A DNA stretch of 12,718 bases from Verrucomicrobiota bacterium (GCA_019241095.1 JAFAXJ010000095.1:1-12718); one strand, 5' to 3'. Shown: positions 1-7,026, counted from the stretch's first letter. Notes: a model not told the origin generated them from the letters alone. Numbers and translations are program-made.

Positions 1-1
1 T

Positions 2-1441
2 ATTGATCTACTGAAAGACCTTGCAAAGGCGCGTCCACAGGATGCGCTACCGCTTTTGACACTTTCGGATTTTTATTTCAAACAGTTGAAGAAGCCGCAG
101 CTTGCTATGAGTTACGCGGAGCGAGCGGTTCGGTTAGAACCTGAAAACACGACGGTATATCAAACGCTTTTTGAAATATATGGAGCACTACAGCGAAGAG
201 AAGATGCAGAAAAGCTGTTAATCAGTGCCGCGAAAGTTAATTCGAAGGATCCCAGCTTTTGGCTGAACATAGTTGATCTCGCATTGCATTTGTATCACCC
301 GGAAAATCGGCCACTTCAGGCATCGACGACTTTATTCATCGATGGTCTTTTGCAAAAAGCTATCAGCTTCGCGGCCGGGGATGCGGCTGCTCTTTCAAGA
401 GCAGCCGATGCTTATGTGCAACTCAACGAGGTGAATAATGCGATTCCTCTCTATCTGCAGACGCTGGAGCTAAACAGGACCAATGCCGACGTCAGGTATA
501 AGTTAGCAGCTAGCTTTGTGAAAAATGGTCAAAGGGATGAGGCCATCAGAATGCTTGAGGATATCGTAAAGGCCAATCCGTTGCGATTCGAAATTTACGA
601 GTTTCTCGCCCGTCTGTACGAAGAGAACGGTCAAAAGGAGCGTGCCTTGGCTAATTACGAACAGGCTTTGCTTTTAGCGCCGGATCAGCCGGAAAACTAT
701 CTTCATACGGCGGACATTGCGCTGCAGCTAAAACATTATGACCAGGCCATCCAAGTTCTGCAGGACGCTCGGGGCCGATTTCCGATTCCTCAAATTACAT
801 ACAGCCTTGCACTAGCACTGGCCAATGCGAAACAATTCTCTGAATCCTTGCCTATCTTCGAATCCACTTTACAGGAGGCGAAGTCGAATCAGGAAGAAAT
901 CATCGACAGCAATTTCTATTTTAATTACGGGGCAGCCGCTGAGCAGGCAGGCCTCATTGAAAAAGCGGCTACTTTGTTAAAGCGTTCTATTGAACTGGAT
1001 CCCGCGAAAGCAGCTAATGCTTACAACTATTTAGGCTTTATGTGGGTAGATCGAGGTATGAACCTGGATGAGGCGGGTCAATTGATCAAAAAAGCTTTGG
1101 AAATTGAACCGGAAAACGGAGCTTATTTGGACAGTTTAGGGTGGTACTATTACCACAAGAACTCATATCAGAAGGCGCTTGCTGAACTTTTGCATGCTGC
1201 AGACCTGACCAATCCGCCTGATCCTGAAGTATTCGAACACATCGGTGACACCTACCGCGCCCTCGGCAACAGCGCTCAGGCGCTCAGCTATTGGCAAAAG
1301 GCTTTAAATCTGAATTCAAAAGACGCTGCACTTGCGTCGAAGATTGATCAATCCAAGGCCAAGATGACGGCCAACCCGGCGGCTTCTCCTATGCAATCAA
1401 ATTCACCGATGATCGGGCCGTCGCCGGCAAAGTCTGAATGA
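2..1441 (+). CDS. TPR-repeat protein, 3' part (5' end outside window)
   Basis: The reading frame is open from position 2 to the TGA at 1439-1441, giving 479 visible residues. The codons before the TTG at 56 encode typical TPR helix sequence (IDLLKDLAKARPQDALPLL), so that TTG is an internal leucine and the true start lies upstream of the window. About ten 34-residue TPR units follow one another. Examples are the ones around AMSYAERAVRLEPEN and ANYEQALLLAPDQPENY, and the last ones around YNYLGFMWVDRGMNLDEA and LDSLGWYYYHKNSYQKAL. The YNYLGF...LDSLGW pair is typical of long bacterial TPR proteins linked to the envelope or secretion. The last 25 or so residues are a Ser/Pro/Ala-rich tail, probably disordered. 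TPR arrays form superhelical scaffolds for protein-protein contacts, so no enzymatic role is suggested. Partner and location cannot be told because the N-terminus is missing. It converges on hflX with a 16-bp gap. Confidence 0.9.
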   Translation: MDLLKDLAKARPQDALPLLTLSDFYFKQLKKPQLAMSYAERAVRLEPENTTVYQTLFEIYGALQRREDAEKLLISAAKVNSKDPSFWLNIVDLALHLYHPENRPLQASTTLFIDGLLQKAISFAAGDAAALSRAADAYVQLNEVNNAIPLYLQTLELNRTNADVRYKLAASFVKNGQRDEAIRMLEDIVKANPLRFEIYEFLARLYEENGQKERALANYEQALLLAPDQPENYLHTADIALQLKHYDQAIQVLQDARGRFPIPQITYSLALALANAKQFSESLPIFESTLQEAKSNQEEIIDSNFYFNYGAAAEQAGLIEKAATLLKRSIELDPAKAANAYNYLGFMWVDRGMNLDEAGQLIKKALEIEPENGAYLDSLGWYYYHKNSYQKALAELLHAADLTNPPDPEVFEHIGDTYRALGNSAQALSYWQKALNLNSKDAALASKIDQSKAKMTANPAASPMQSNSPMIGPSPAKSE

Positions 1442-1444
1442 ATC

Positions 1445-1459
1445 AGGACCGAACGTCCT
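1445..1459. terminator. Hairpin at the TPR/hflX convergent junction
   Basis: A perfect 5-bp stem, AGGAC (1445-1449) with GTCCT (1455-1459), encloses a 5-nt loop in the 16-bp gap between the two converging genes. It overlaps the hflX stop codon at 1458-1460. No T-run follows on either strand, so it is a weak candidate for a bidirectional 3'-end hairpin rather than a classic intrinsic terminator. Confidence 0.3.
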
Positions 1460-2750
1460 AGGCCGGCAAGAATTGCGGCTGACGTTTCACGATAAAAGGC
1501 TTGATACGTGCATATACTTTCGGTGAAACGGCCGCGACTACGCGGACATTTGCGTCTTCATAGCCAAAGCTTAAGACGTTGCTTGTCCGGTGAAGCAATG
1601 ATAACAGATCAGTCCTATCCAAGGGTAAAGCCATTTCGACCTTCGACGCGCGATCGGATAGCATGCCGGCCATTCGATATAGCAACTCCTCCAGCCCTCG
1701 GCCAGTCAGCACTGACACAAAGATTGCGTCAGGGAAATGCAAACGCAATCCATGCAAAGTTGATTCGTCTTTGATGGCATCAGTCTTATTCAACACTGGG
1801 ATAATCCTCTTAGTATCGGCTCCAAGCTCTTCTAAAACGTTGATCGTGGTTTGGTGAAACTCGTAAACATTCGGATGACTTGCATCGAGAACATGTACCA
1901 GGAAATCGGCTGACAGAGCTTCCTCTAAAGTGGCCTTGAATGCTTCAATCAACCGATGTGGAAGGTTTCTCACAAATCCAACCGTGTCTGTAAGCAGCAA
2001 AGGTTGCCCCCCAGGCAGGTTGACCCTCCTGGTTGTTGTATCAAGGGTAGCAAACAACTTGTCTTCAACGAATATGTCAGCGCCCGTTAAGGCCTTTACC
2101 AAAGAGGACTTGCCAACATTCGTATAGCCAACGACCGCAGCATGAGCGAGTGGCAAACGTTCCCGACGCTTCCGCTGGGTTGCGCGACGAGATCGCACCA
2201 GTTGAAGATCGGCTTTCAATCGATCGATCTGTCGCCGTACAAGGCGCCGGTCACTTTCCAATTGCGATTCCCCCTCACCTTTTCCCCCTAAAGCACCACC
2301 CTGTCGGCTCAGGTGACCCCAAGCCCTGGTCAATCTGGGTAGAGAGTATTCCATCAGCGCTAATTCAACTTGTAGCCGAGCTTCTTTCGACCGTGCCCGC
2401 TGCCCGAAAATGTCCAAGATAACCTGCTGGCGATCGATAACTGCAATTTTGGCCAACTCCTCAAGATTTCGTTGCTGAGCCGGGCTAAGTTCGTTGTCAA
2501 AAACGATCACATCAGCTTCCAGTTCGCTCGCACGAGCAGCAATCTCTTGAGCTTTACCAGAACCAACCAGGTATCTAGGATGGGGTTCGAGAACTCGAAC
2601 GAGAGCTTTTTCAGCTACGTCAAGCCCTGAGGTTTTTACTAATGCCTGCAATTCGTCCAGCAAACTTGCTGAGTTCGCTTTTTCGTTGGGGCTTTTGTAG
2701 GCCCCGATGATTAATGCCGTTTTTATCTGCTTCGGTTTTTCAGTTAACAT
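1458..2750 (-). CDS. hflX: GTPase HflX
   Basis: HflX is a GTPase that binds the 50S ribosomal subunit, splits stalled or hibernating ribosomes, and is often linked to heat or antibiotic stress. At 430 residues it is close to E. coli HflX (426). Residues 1-200 are the HflX-specific N-terminal domain, ending in the glycine-rich linker and basic helix (HLSRQGGALGGKGEGESQLE around 146-165). The G domain shows G1 GYTNVGKSS (208-216), a G2 threonine in LDTTTR (236-241), G3 DTVGF (255-259), G4 NKTD (321-324) and G5 SVLTG (346-350), all intact. The linker differs from the usual RGPGE form. The ATG at 2748-2750 fits the family length. A GGAG directly abuts it, too close to be a normal ribosome site. 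The aminotransferase gene stops 12 nt upstream, so the two probably share a transcript and translation may be coupled. Confidence 0.96.
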   Translation of the reverse strand: MLTEKPKQIKTALIIGAYKSPNEKANSASLLDELQALVKTSGLDVAEKALVRVLEPHPRYLVGSGKAQEIAARASELEADVIVFDNELSPAQQRNLEELAKIAVIDRQQVILDIFGQRARSKEARLQVELALMEYSLPRLTRAWGHLSRQGGALGGKGEGESQLESDRRLVRRQIDRLKADLQLVRSRRATQRKRRERLPLAHAAVVGYTNVGKSSLVKALTGADIFVEDKLFATLDTTTRRVNLPGGQPLLLTDTVGFVRNLPHRLIEAFKATLEEALSADFLVHVLDASHPNVYEFHQTTINVLEELGADTKRIIPVLNKTDAIKDESTLHGLRLHFPDAIFVSVLTGRGLEELLYRMAGMLSDRASKVEMALPLDRTDLLSLLHRTSNVLSFGYEDANVRVVAAVSPKVYARIKPFIVKRQPQFLPA

Positions 2751-2762
2751 CTCCGCTTTGGC

Positions 2763-3941
2763 TTACTTTTTGAAAAATCGCCTGACGCGCTCGCACACGA
2801 TATCCAGTTCTTTATCCGTCAGTTCTGGAAATACCGGTAAAGCAACCACCTCTCTCGCCGCTCTCTCAGCTTCCGGTAAGTGCTGTTTGCGAAAAGATCT
2901 GAAACATTCCTGCTGATGCAGGGGAACAGGATAGTAGATTTCAGTGCCTACACCTTGGTTTCCAAGATAATCTCGTAATTCATTCCGACGCTCCGTCCGG
3001 ATGACATATTGGTTGTAAATATGCCCCTGACTGCCGAGCTTTTCAACAAAGGGTTCACTCGGCAAACAGATTTCGCGATTCAGATCCTCTAAATTACTCC
3101 GATAACGCTGGGCGATCTCCCATCTGCGACGAGACCATTGCGGCAGAAACCGCATTTTCTTCAGGAGTACCGCCGCTTGGAGTTCATCAAGGCGGAAATT
3201 TCCTCCTAGATACCGATGTTGATATTTCTTCTCCATGCCATGATTGCGCAGAGCAAGCATCTTTTGAAAGATCGTCTGGTGACGAGTGACAGCTAGGCCA
3301 GCATCACCAAAAGCGCCCAAATTCTTGGTTGGATAAAAACTGAAAAAAGCGAAATCGCCCTGGCACCCGGCGCTTGTTGTAGAACCCGCTAGAGGGTATT
3401 TCGCGCCAATCGCCTGAGCAGCATCCTCAATCACCGGGAACCCAAACCGTGAACTCAGGCTCAAAAGCTCCTCCATGGCACAACAAAGGCCAAAAAGGTG
3501 CACCGGTATCACGGCTTTGACCCTTAATCCGCTTTTGGTTTGCAGTCCACCTTCTTTCTGTTCACATTCCTCGACAAGGAAGTTTTCCAGGCGCTCAGGT
3601 GAAAGATTAAACGTTCGGGACTCGATATCGACAAAGAGCGGCGTCGCCCCGAGGCGCGCGATGGATGCGGCTGTGGAAAAGAAAGTGAATGGCGTCGTGA
3701 TTATCCCGTCGCCAGGCCCTATTCCCAATGCCATAAGAATCAGTAATTGAGCGTCCGTTCCGGAAGAAGTACCTAAGCTGAAATTCCCCGATAACTGATT
3801 GCTTAAGGCCTTTTCCAAAGCTTCGACCTTCGATCTAAGGATGAATTCTTGCGAGTCACAGATCTGCGTGATCTCTGCTAAGATTTCTTCGCGTAATGTT
3901 TCGTACTGCCTCTTGAGATCAAAAAAAGGTATTTGAATCAC
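2763..3941 (-). CDS. DegT/DnrJ/EryC1/StrS-family PLP aminotransferase
   Basis: Enzymes of this fold-type I family transfer an amino group, usually from glutamate, to a keto group on a nucleotide-linked sugar, for modified sugars of surface glycans. Numbered from the GTG at 3939-3941 (392 aa), the protein opens with the family signature IPFFDLKRQY (4-13). It has GTSSGTDAQ (57-65) in the cofactor-phosphate region, the IEDAAQAIGAKY segment (171-182) with Asp173 for the PLP ring nitrogen, and SFYPTKNLGAFGDAG (201-215), whose Lys206 should form the Schiff base. The frame is open further upstream to a TTG at 4046, but those 35 residues look unlike the family, so the GTG is preferred. No Shine-Dalgarno sequence stands before it. 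The exact sugar substrate cannot be told. No glycosyltransferase or sugar-nucleotide dehydratase lies nearby, so it stands apart from a glycan cluster. Confidence 0.92.
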   Translation of the reverse strand: MIQIPFFDLKRQYETLREEILAEITQICDSQEFILRSKVEALEKALSNQLSGNFSLGTSSGTDAQLLILMALGIGPGDGIITTPFTFFSTAASIARLGATPLFVDIESRTFNLSPERLENFLVEECEQKEGGLQTKSGLRVKAVIPVHLFGLCCAMEELLSLSSRFGFPVIEDAAQAIGAKYPLAGSTTSAGCQGDFAFFSFYPTKNLGAFGDAGLAVTRHQTIFQKMLALRNHGMEKKYQHRYLGGNFRLDELQAAVLLKKMRFLPQWSRRRWEIAQRYRSNLEDLNREICLPSEPFVEKLGSQGHIYNQYVIRTERRNELRDYLGNQGVGTEIYYPVPLHQQECFRSFRKQHLPEAERAAREVVALPVFPELTDKELDIVCERVRRFFKK

Positions 3942-3976
3942 TGCAAGGATGTAGGTATCTGCGAGCTTAGTGTTTT

Positions 3977-4004
3977 CTAGTAAACCGAAATCAAGCCGTT
4001 TCAA
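3977..4004 (-). promoter_or_regulatory. Candidate sigma70-type promoter for the aminotransferase gene
   Basis: On the minus strand, TTGAAA (3999-4004, 5/6 to the -35 consensus) is followed after 16 nt by TACTAG (3977-3982, a poor -10). Transcription would start about 30 nt before the preferred GTG, which agrees with that start and not with the upstream TTG. The -10 match is weak. Confidence 0.27.
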
Positions 4005-4057
4005 TTCACGAAATTTTCTCGAAATGCGTCCGAATACAGGCAACAATGCGATTCGTC

Positions 4058-4063
4058 TATGAT
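4058..4063 (+). promoter_or_regulatory. Candidate -10 box for the small secreted protein gene
   Basis: TATGAT (5/6 to TATAAT) lies 17 nt before the ATG at 4080. No good -35 box is seen at normal spacing. If used, transcription would begin near 4070, which excludes the ATG codons at 4059 and 4068 and supports the start at 4080. Confidence 0.3.
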
Positions 4064-4079
4064 CTTAATGAGACTAATT

Positions 4080-4496
4080 ATGAAAAAACATCTGGCGTTT
4101 GCCGTAGCGGTTGCGCTCGGTGCACCAGTTGCTGTCTTGGCGGATAACCCAGTCGAGAATACGGGTAAGACCATTGAGCACGGAGCACAAGCGACCGGAC
4201 GCACAATCGAACATGGTGCGAAAGCCACCTCGCGAACAGTTGGTAAAGAGCTGGGTAAAGCGGGCAACACCTTGGAAAAAGCAGGTGGTGAAAAGAAGTC
4301 CAGGCATCACTACAGGCATACAAGGAGCAAATCGAGCCCGTCCCCTTCCGCTTCCCCGAGAGCTTCTGAAAGCCCGTCGCCTTCCCCGGAAGCCACTCCT
4401 ATGACGACGCCGATGGCCCCAGCCGCCACACCCATGTCAACGCCTGCGCCGACTCCGTTATCAACACCGTTGCCCACTCCGACTGCTGGTTCCTGA
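4080..4496 (+). CDS. Small exported protein with 11-residue repeats and Ser/Pro/Thr tail
   Basis: I do not recognise a named family. From the ATG at 4080 the protein has 138 residues. Residues 1-21 are a classical signal peptide (basic MKKH, hydrophobic core, cleavage likely after VLA at 21). ATGs at 4059 and 4068 are in frame but put extra residues before the signal. Residues 28-71 hold about four 11-residue units: TGKTIEHGAQA, TGRTIEHGAKA, then the looser TSRTVGKELGK and AGNTLEKAGGE. These would form an amphipathic helix with hendecad periodicity, loosely like LEA group 3 or apolipoprotein repeats. Residues 72-84 are strongly basic with several His and Arg, and 85-138 are Ser/Pro then Thr/Pro/Met/Ala-rich and probably disordered. 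No LPXTG or lipobox is seen. It is divergent from the aminotransferase and convergent with rimO. A role at the envelope is inferred only from the signal peptide. Confidence 0.75.
   Translation: MKKHLAFAVAVALGAPVAVLADNPVENTGKTIEHGAQATGRTIEHGAKATSRTVGKELGKAGNTLEKAGGEKKSRHHYRHTRSKSSPSPSASPRASESPSPSPEATPMTTPMAPAATPMSTPAPTPLSTPLPTPTAGS
4161..4226 (+). repeat. Two 33-nt units encoding near-identical 11-residue repeats
   Basis: Positions 4161-4193 and 4194-4226 encode TGKTIEHGAQA and TGRTIEHGAKA. Nine of eleven residues match, yet all eleven codons differ (for example ACG/ACC, GGT/GGA, ATT/ATC, GAG/GAA, CAC/CAT). The repeat is strong in protein and weak in DNA, so it is not a recent tandem duplication. 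Confidence 0.85.
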
Positions 4497-4516
4497 TACA
4501 ATTCACCAGAGTTTAC

Positions 4517-4552
4517 CGATTAGGATCTGGACAATAATCCCGGTCCTAATCG
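4517..4552. terminator. Strong hairpin between convergent small-protein gene and rimO
   Basis: CGATTAGGATC (4517-4527) pairs with GGTCCTAATCG (4542-4552): 11 bp with one G-T wobble, closing a 14-nt loop that could add two more G-C pairs. It sits 20 nt after the small protein's stop and 12 nt beyond the rimO stop, so it could end transcripts from both sides. No T-run follows on either strand, so termination may need a factor, or the hairpin may only protect the 3' ends. Confidence 0.55.
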
Positions 4553-4561
4553 AGCTAAGTG

Positions 4562-4576
4562 GGGTCAAGCCGACCC
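4562..4576 (-). terminator. Small hairpin enclosing the rimO stop codon
   Basis: GGGTC (4562-4566) and GACCC (4572-4576) form a 5-bp stem with a 5-nt loop. The rimO TGA (4565-4567) lies in the stem and loop edge. It stands 9 nt from the larger hairpin at 4517-4552, giving a tandem arrangement at the rimO 3' end. Confidence 0.3.
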
Positions 4577-6016
4577 ATTTCGCCCTCCCCGTGAGTTCTG
4601 CCCATCTGCTATATCCCCTTTTAAATCGTAGATTTGGCTCCCGGTAATTTGGATATCCACGAATTGTCCTACAGGGGCTCGAACATTTAATAAGATCCTC
4701 GTATCGACTTCGGGTGCGTCCTGAGCGCTACGAGCTACCATAGGTTGATCGACTAAACCTCGCATTACCAAGCCAATTTGAGCAATCGCATTTTCATTCG
4801 CGATTGTTTGCTGAAGCTTCATCGCTTCCTTATAGCGCCTGTTTTTTGTGGCCTTTGAAAGCTGGCCGTCCATTTTCGCCGCCCGGGAGCCATCTTCTCG
4901 ACTATAAGCGAATATCCCGAGACGTTCGAAACGCATTCGCTGGATGAATTCAAGAAGAGAGTTGAACTGTTGTTCTGTCTCCCCAGGAAAACCTACGATG
5001 AAGGTCGTACGCAGAGCTATTCCAGGGATTCCTTCTCGAATTGCGGCAATCAGGTCTTCTATGTGCTGTCTGGAAGTCTCCCGTCGCATGAGGTTCAACA
5101 TTCCCTCATCGATATGCTGAAGAGGCATATCGATGTATCGAACAACTTTCGAGCTTGCGGCAATCGTGCAAATTAGTTCGTGGCTCCAATGCGCAGGATG
5201 AGTGTACAGCAGGCGTATCCAAAACTCGCCGGGAATGTCCTCAATCCGCTGAAGCAACCGGCTCAAAGTGGGTCCTCGAGTGGAATCGATTGGCTGCCTC
5301 GGTCCGGCCTTTTGGTCCCACAAATCCATTCCATAATACGTGGTGTCCTGACTGATCAGATTTATCTCTTTGACACCCTCATCCACCAAGTTACGGATTT
5401 CAGCTTCGATAGAATCCATCGAGCGGCTTCGATGCCGGCCGCGCATTTGGGGAATGACACAAAAACTGCAGGGATGATTACAGCCTTCGGCAATCTTTAG
5501 GTAAGCATAGTGAGGAGGCGTCAGGCGAAAACGGGGAGTAGTGTAATCGGGTATGTAACGAGATTTTGGTGTGACTAGATTCAAAGGTGAATAATTTCCC
5601 CGATCCATGATCGCCCGCACGATATTGCTAACTTCACCCACTTGATCCAGACCAATAAATGCGTCGACTTCGGGTAGATCCTTTGCCAGATCTTTCGCGA
5701 AACGCTGAGCCATGCAACCGCTGACAATTAGCTTCTGACCAGCGCGCTTCGCTAGTCCTCGATTTTGGTGTGCTTCAAGAACAGCGTCAATCGACTCCTC
5801 TTTGGCCGAATCGATAAAAGCGCACGTATTAACTATCAACACGTCCGCTTCTTCAGCGTTGGAAGTGATCCGCATTCCATGTGCCAAAACATCCCCCAGC
5901 ATCACCTCCGCATCGACGAGGTTTTTGGCACAGCCAAGACTGATCATGCCTACTTTGATTTCCGAATTGTCCGACAAAAGGTCTGTCGTGGAGAGCGTGC
6001 TGCCCAAAGTCTTCAT
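4565..6016 (-). CDS. rimO: Ribosomal protein S12 methylthiotransferase RimO
   Basis: RimO is a radical-SAM enzyme with two 4Fe-4S clusters that adds a methylthio group to the beta carbon of a conserved Asp of ribosomal protein S12. The N-terminal UPF0004 domain supplies the auxiliary-cluster cysteines: Cys29 in SLGCAKNLVDAE, Cys65 in VNTCAFIDSAKEES and Cys101 in VSGCMAQRF. The SAM cluster motif is CNHPCSFC (Cys179, 183, 186), followed by VIPQMRGRHRSR. A TRAM-like domain fills about 409-467. The GCAKNLVDAE and GRHRSR forms favour RimO over the tRNA enzymes MiaB and MtaB. At 483 residues it exceeds the usual 430-450 because of about 22 residues before the first domain, a longer loop after ISQDTTYYG (about 230-250) and a polar C-terminal tail. 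The ATG lies 2 nt after the rodZ-like stop and has no clear Shine-Dalgarno sequence, so translational coupling is likely. Confidence 0.96.
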   Translation of the reverse strand: MKTLGSTLSTTDLLSDNSEIKVGMISLGCAKNLVDAEVMLGDVLAHGMRITSNAEEADVLIVNTCAFIDSAKEESIDAVLEAHQNRGLAKRAGQKLIVSGCMAQRFAKDLAKDLPEVDAFIGLDQVGEVSNIVRAIMDRGNYSPLNLVTPKSRYIPDYTTPRFRLTPPHYAYLKIAEGCNHPCSFCVIPQMRGRHRSRSMDSIEAEIRNLVDEGVKEINLISQDTTYYGMDLWDQKAGPRQPIDSTRGPTLSRLLQRIEDIPGEFWIRLLYTHPAHWSHELICTIAASSKVVRYIDMPLQHIDEGMLNLMRRETSRQHIEDLIAAIREGIPGIALRTTFIVGFPGETEQQFNSLLEFIQRMRFERLGIFAYSREDGSRAAKMDGQLSKATKNRRYKEAMKLQQTIANENAIAQIGLVMRGLVDQPMVARSAQDAPEVDTRILLNVRAPVGQFVDIQITGSQIYDLKGDIADGQNSRGGRNGSA

Positions 6017-6018
6017 GT

Positions 6019-6957
6019 CTAGTTTATAACGACATCACCGGAGGTGCCGACCACCAATTGCCCATCTTTCCGCACCTCAATCGCTCGTTTGTCTCGCACC
6101 CGCACCCAAAAACGCTTTCCCGCAACCACAATAGGGCTGCTATGAGGACCAGTGACTCCCTCAAACACCGGTTTATTCTTTTTTTCGTCTCGCTTCACCT
6201 GTACCCAGGTTTTTCGCAGGACCTTCACTTCCAGCGTCTTCTCTGCTTGGTCTGCGGAAGGCAAACTATCGGGCACAGCAACGGCTGAGTCGTTCGGCGA
6301 TGAATTCTTTGACTCAGTTACTACATCAGTCGGCACCGGGCTTGGAGAGGGAGCGAGTTGTCCAGGCGGATCGATATCGCCCGGCCTCGGCGCAGGACGA
6401 TTTTCCTCGCGAGCTAAGGTTTGAACGTGCTGTTCCAGTGATTTTGCTGTTAGCACTGGGCTGAGTGTTGGCGATTCCAAAGCAAGTTTGTCTTGAGCTT
6501 CGGGCGTGGAGCTTGGCACACTATTCGGCCGCGATAGCGACAGAGAAAAATAGGAGATGGCCGGCACCCCAATCAGGATCGCTGCCACAAGCCCGACTAT
6601 GACAAGTGGTGGGACTCGAAAACCCCTGGGAGAAAAATTGCGTTTAATCGACGCATTGTTTGGCATCGGCGTATAGGTCAGGTACCGATACTCTTTCAAA
6701 GAGACTGAACTGCCCACCTTAAACCGATCAAGCTCGTCCCCAATATCTACCCCAAGATAGCGAGCATATTTAGCTAAAAAGCATTTTGCATAAGTCGGAT
6801 TTGGAAAATGCGCATAATCGTCAGCCTCTAGATCCTCTATCTGCTCAGGCCTGATCTTTGTCGCCTCAGCGACCTTGCTGATCTCAAAGCTCTGGTCGCA
6901 TCGCGCCTTCTTTAATCTTTGTCCTACCGTATCCACGTTAACAATATCACTTGGCAC
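6019..6957 (-). CDS. RodZ-like membrane protein with N-terminal helix-turn-helix and C-terminal DUF4115-type domain
   Basis: RodZ proteins anchor MreB filaments at the inner membrane and help set rod shape. This 312-residue protein has that layout. A Cro/CI-type HTH of the HTH_25 kind (about 8-75) includes VGQRLKKARCDQSFEISKVA and the NPTYAKCFLAKYARYLGVD stretch. A basic segment follows, then one transmembrane helix (about 116-138, PPLVIVGLVAAILIGVPAIS). A Pro/Ser-rich periplasmic linker runs about 142-240, and a beta-rich C-terminal domain (242-312) carries LEVKVLRKTWVQVKRDEKK and the FWVRVRDKRAIEVRKDGQ segment. The start is GTG at 6955-6957; a second GTG at 6934-6936 is possible. Position between ftsK and rimO supports the call. 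It lies 110 bp after ftsK and may have its own control, given palindromes in that gap. HTH-containing DUF4115 proteins are not all proven MreB partners, so the gene symbol is left blank. Confidence 0.85.
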   Translation of the reverse strand: MPSDIVNVDTVGQRLKKARCDQSFEISKVAEATKIRPEQIEDLEADDYAHFPNPTYAKCFLAKYARYLGVDIGDELDRFKVGSSVSLKEYRYLTYTPMPNNASIKRNFSPRGFRVPPLVIVGLVAAILIGVPAISYFSLSLSRPNSVPSSTPEAQDKLALESPTLSPVLTAKSLEQHVQTLAREENRPAPRPGDIDPPGQLAPSPSPVPTDVVTESKNSSPNDSAVAVPDSLPSADQAEKTLEVKVLRKTWVQVKRDEKKNKPVFEGVTGPHSSPIVVAGKRFWVRVRDKRAIEVRKDGQLVVGTSGDVVIN

Positions 6958-6969
6958 GAGTTACCCGAC

Positions 6970-6983
6970 TTCTTTCGAAAGAA
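6970..6983. promoter_or_regulatory. Perfect 14-bp palindrome just upstream of the rodZ-like gene
   Basis: TTCTTTCGAAAGAA is its own reverse complement. It ends 12 bp before the GTG start on the minus strand. A palindrome with no loop suits a dimeric DNA-binding protein better than an RNA hairpin. Binding here would overlap the likely leader of the rodZ-like gene. The protein is unknown. Confidence 0.35.
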
Positions 6984-7026
6984 TCTCAGTAGAGTTAGTT
7001 CAACACAGAACGGCTCAGATAAAGGA

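Noticed and set aside
56..58. TTG at 56 as the start of the TPR protein
   Set aside because: The frame continues open to the window edge and encodes TPR-type sequence before it, so the gene is 5'-truncated by the window.
4111..4404. Alternative-frame ORFs overlapping the small exported protein gene on both strands
   Set aside because: They arise from the biased codons of the repeat and tail and have low-complexity, unfamiliar products. The frame with the signal peptide explains the sequence.
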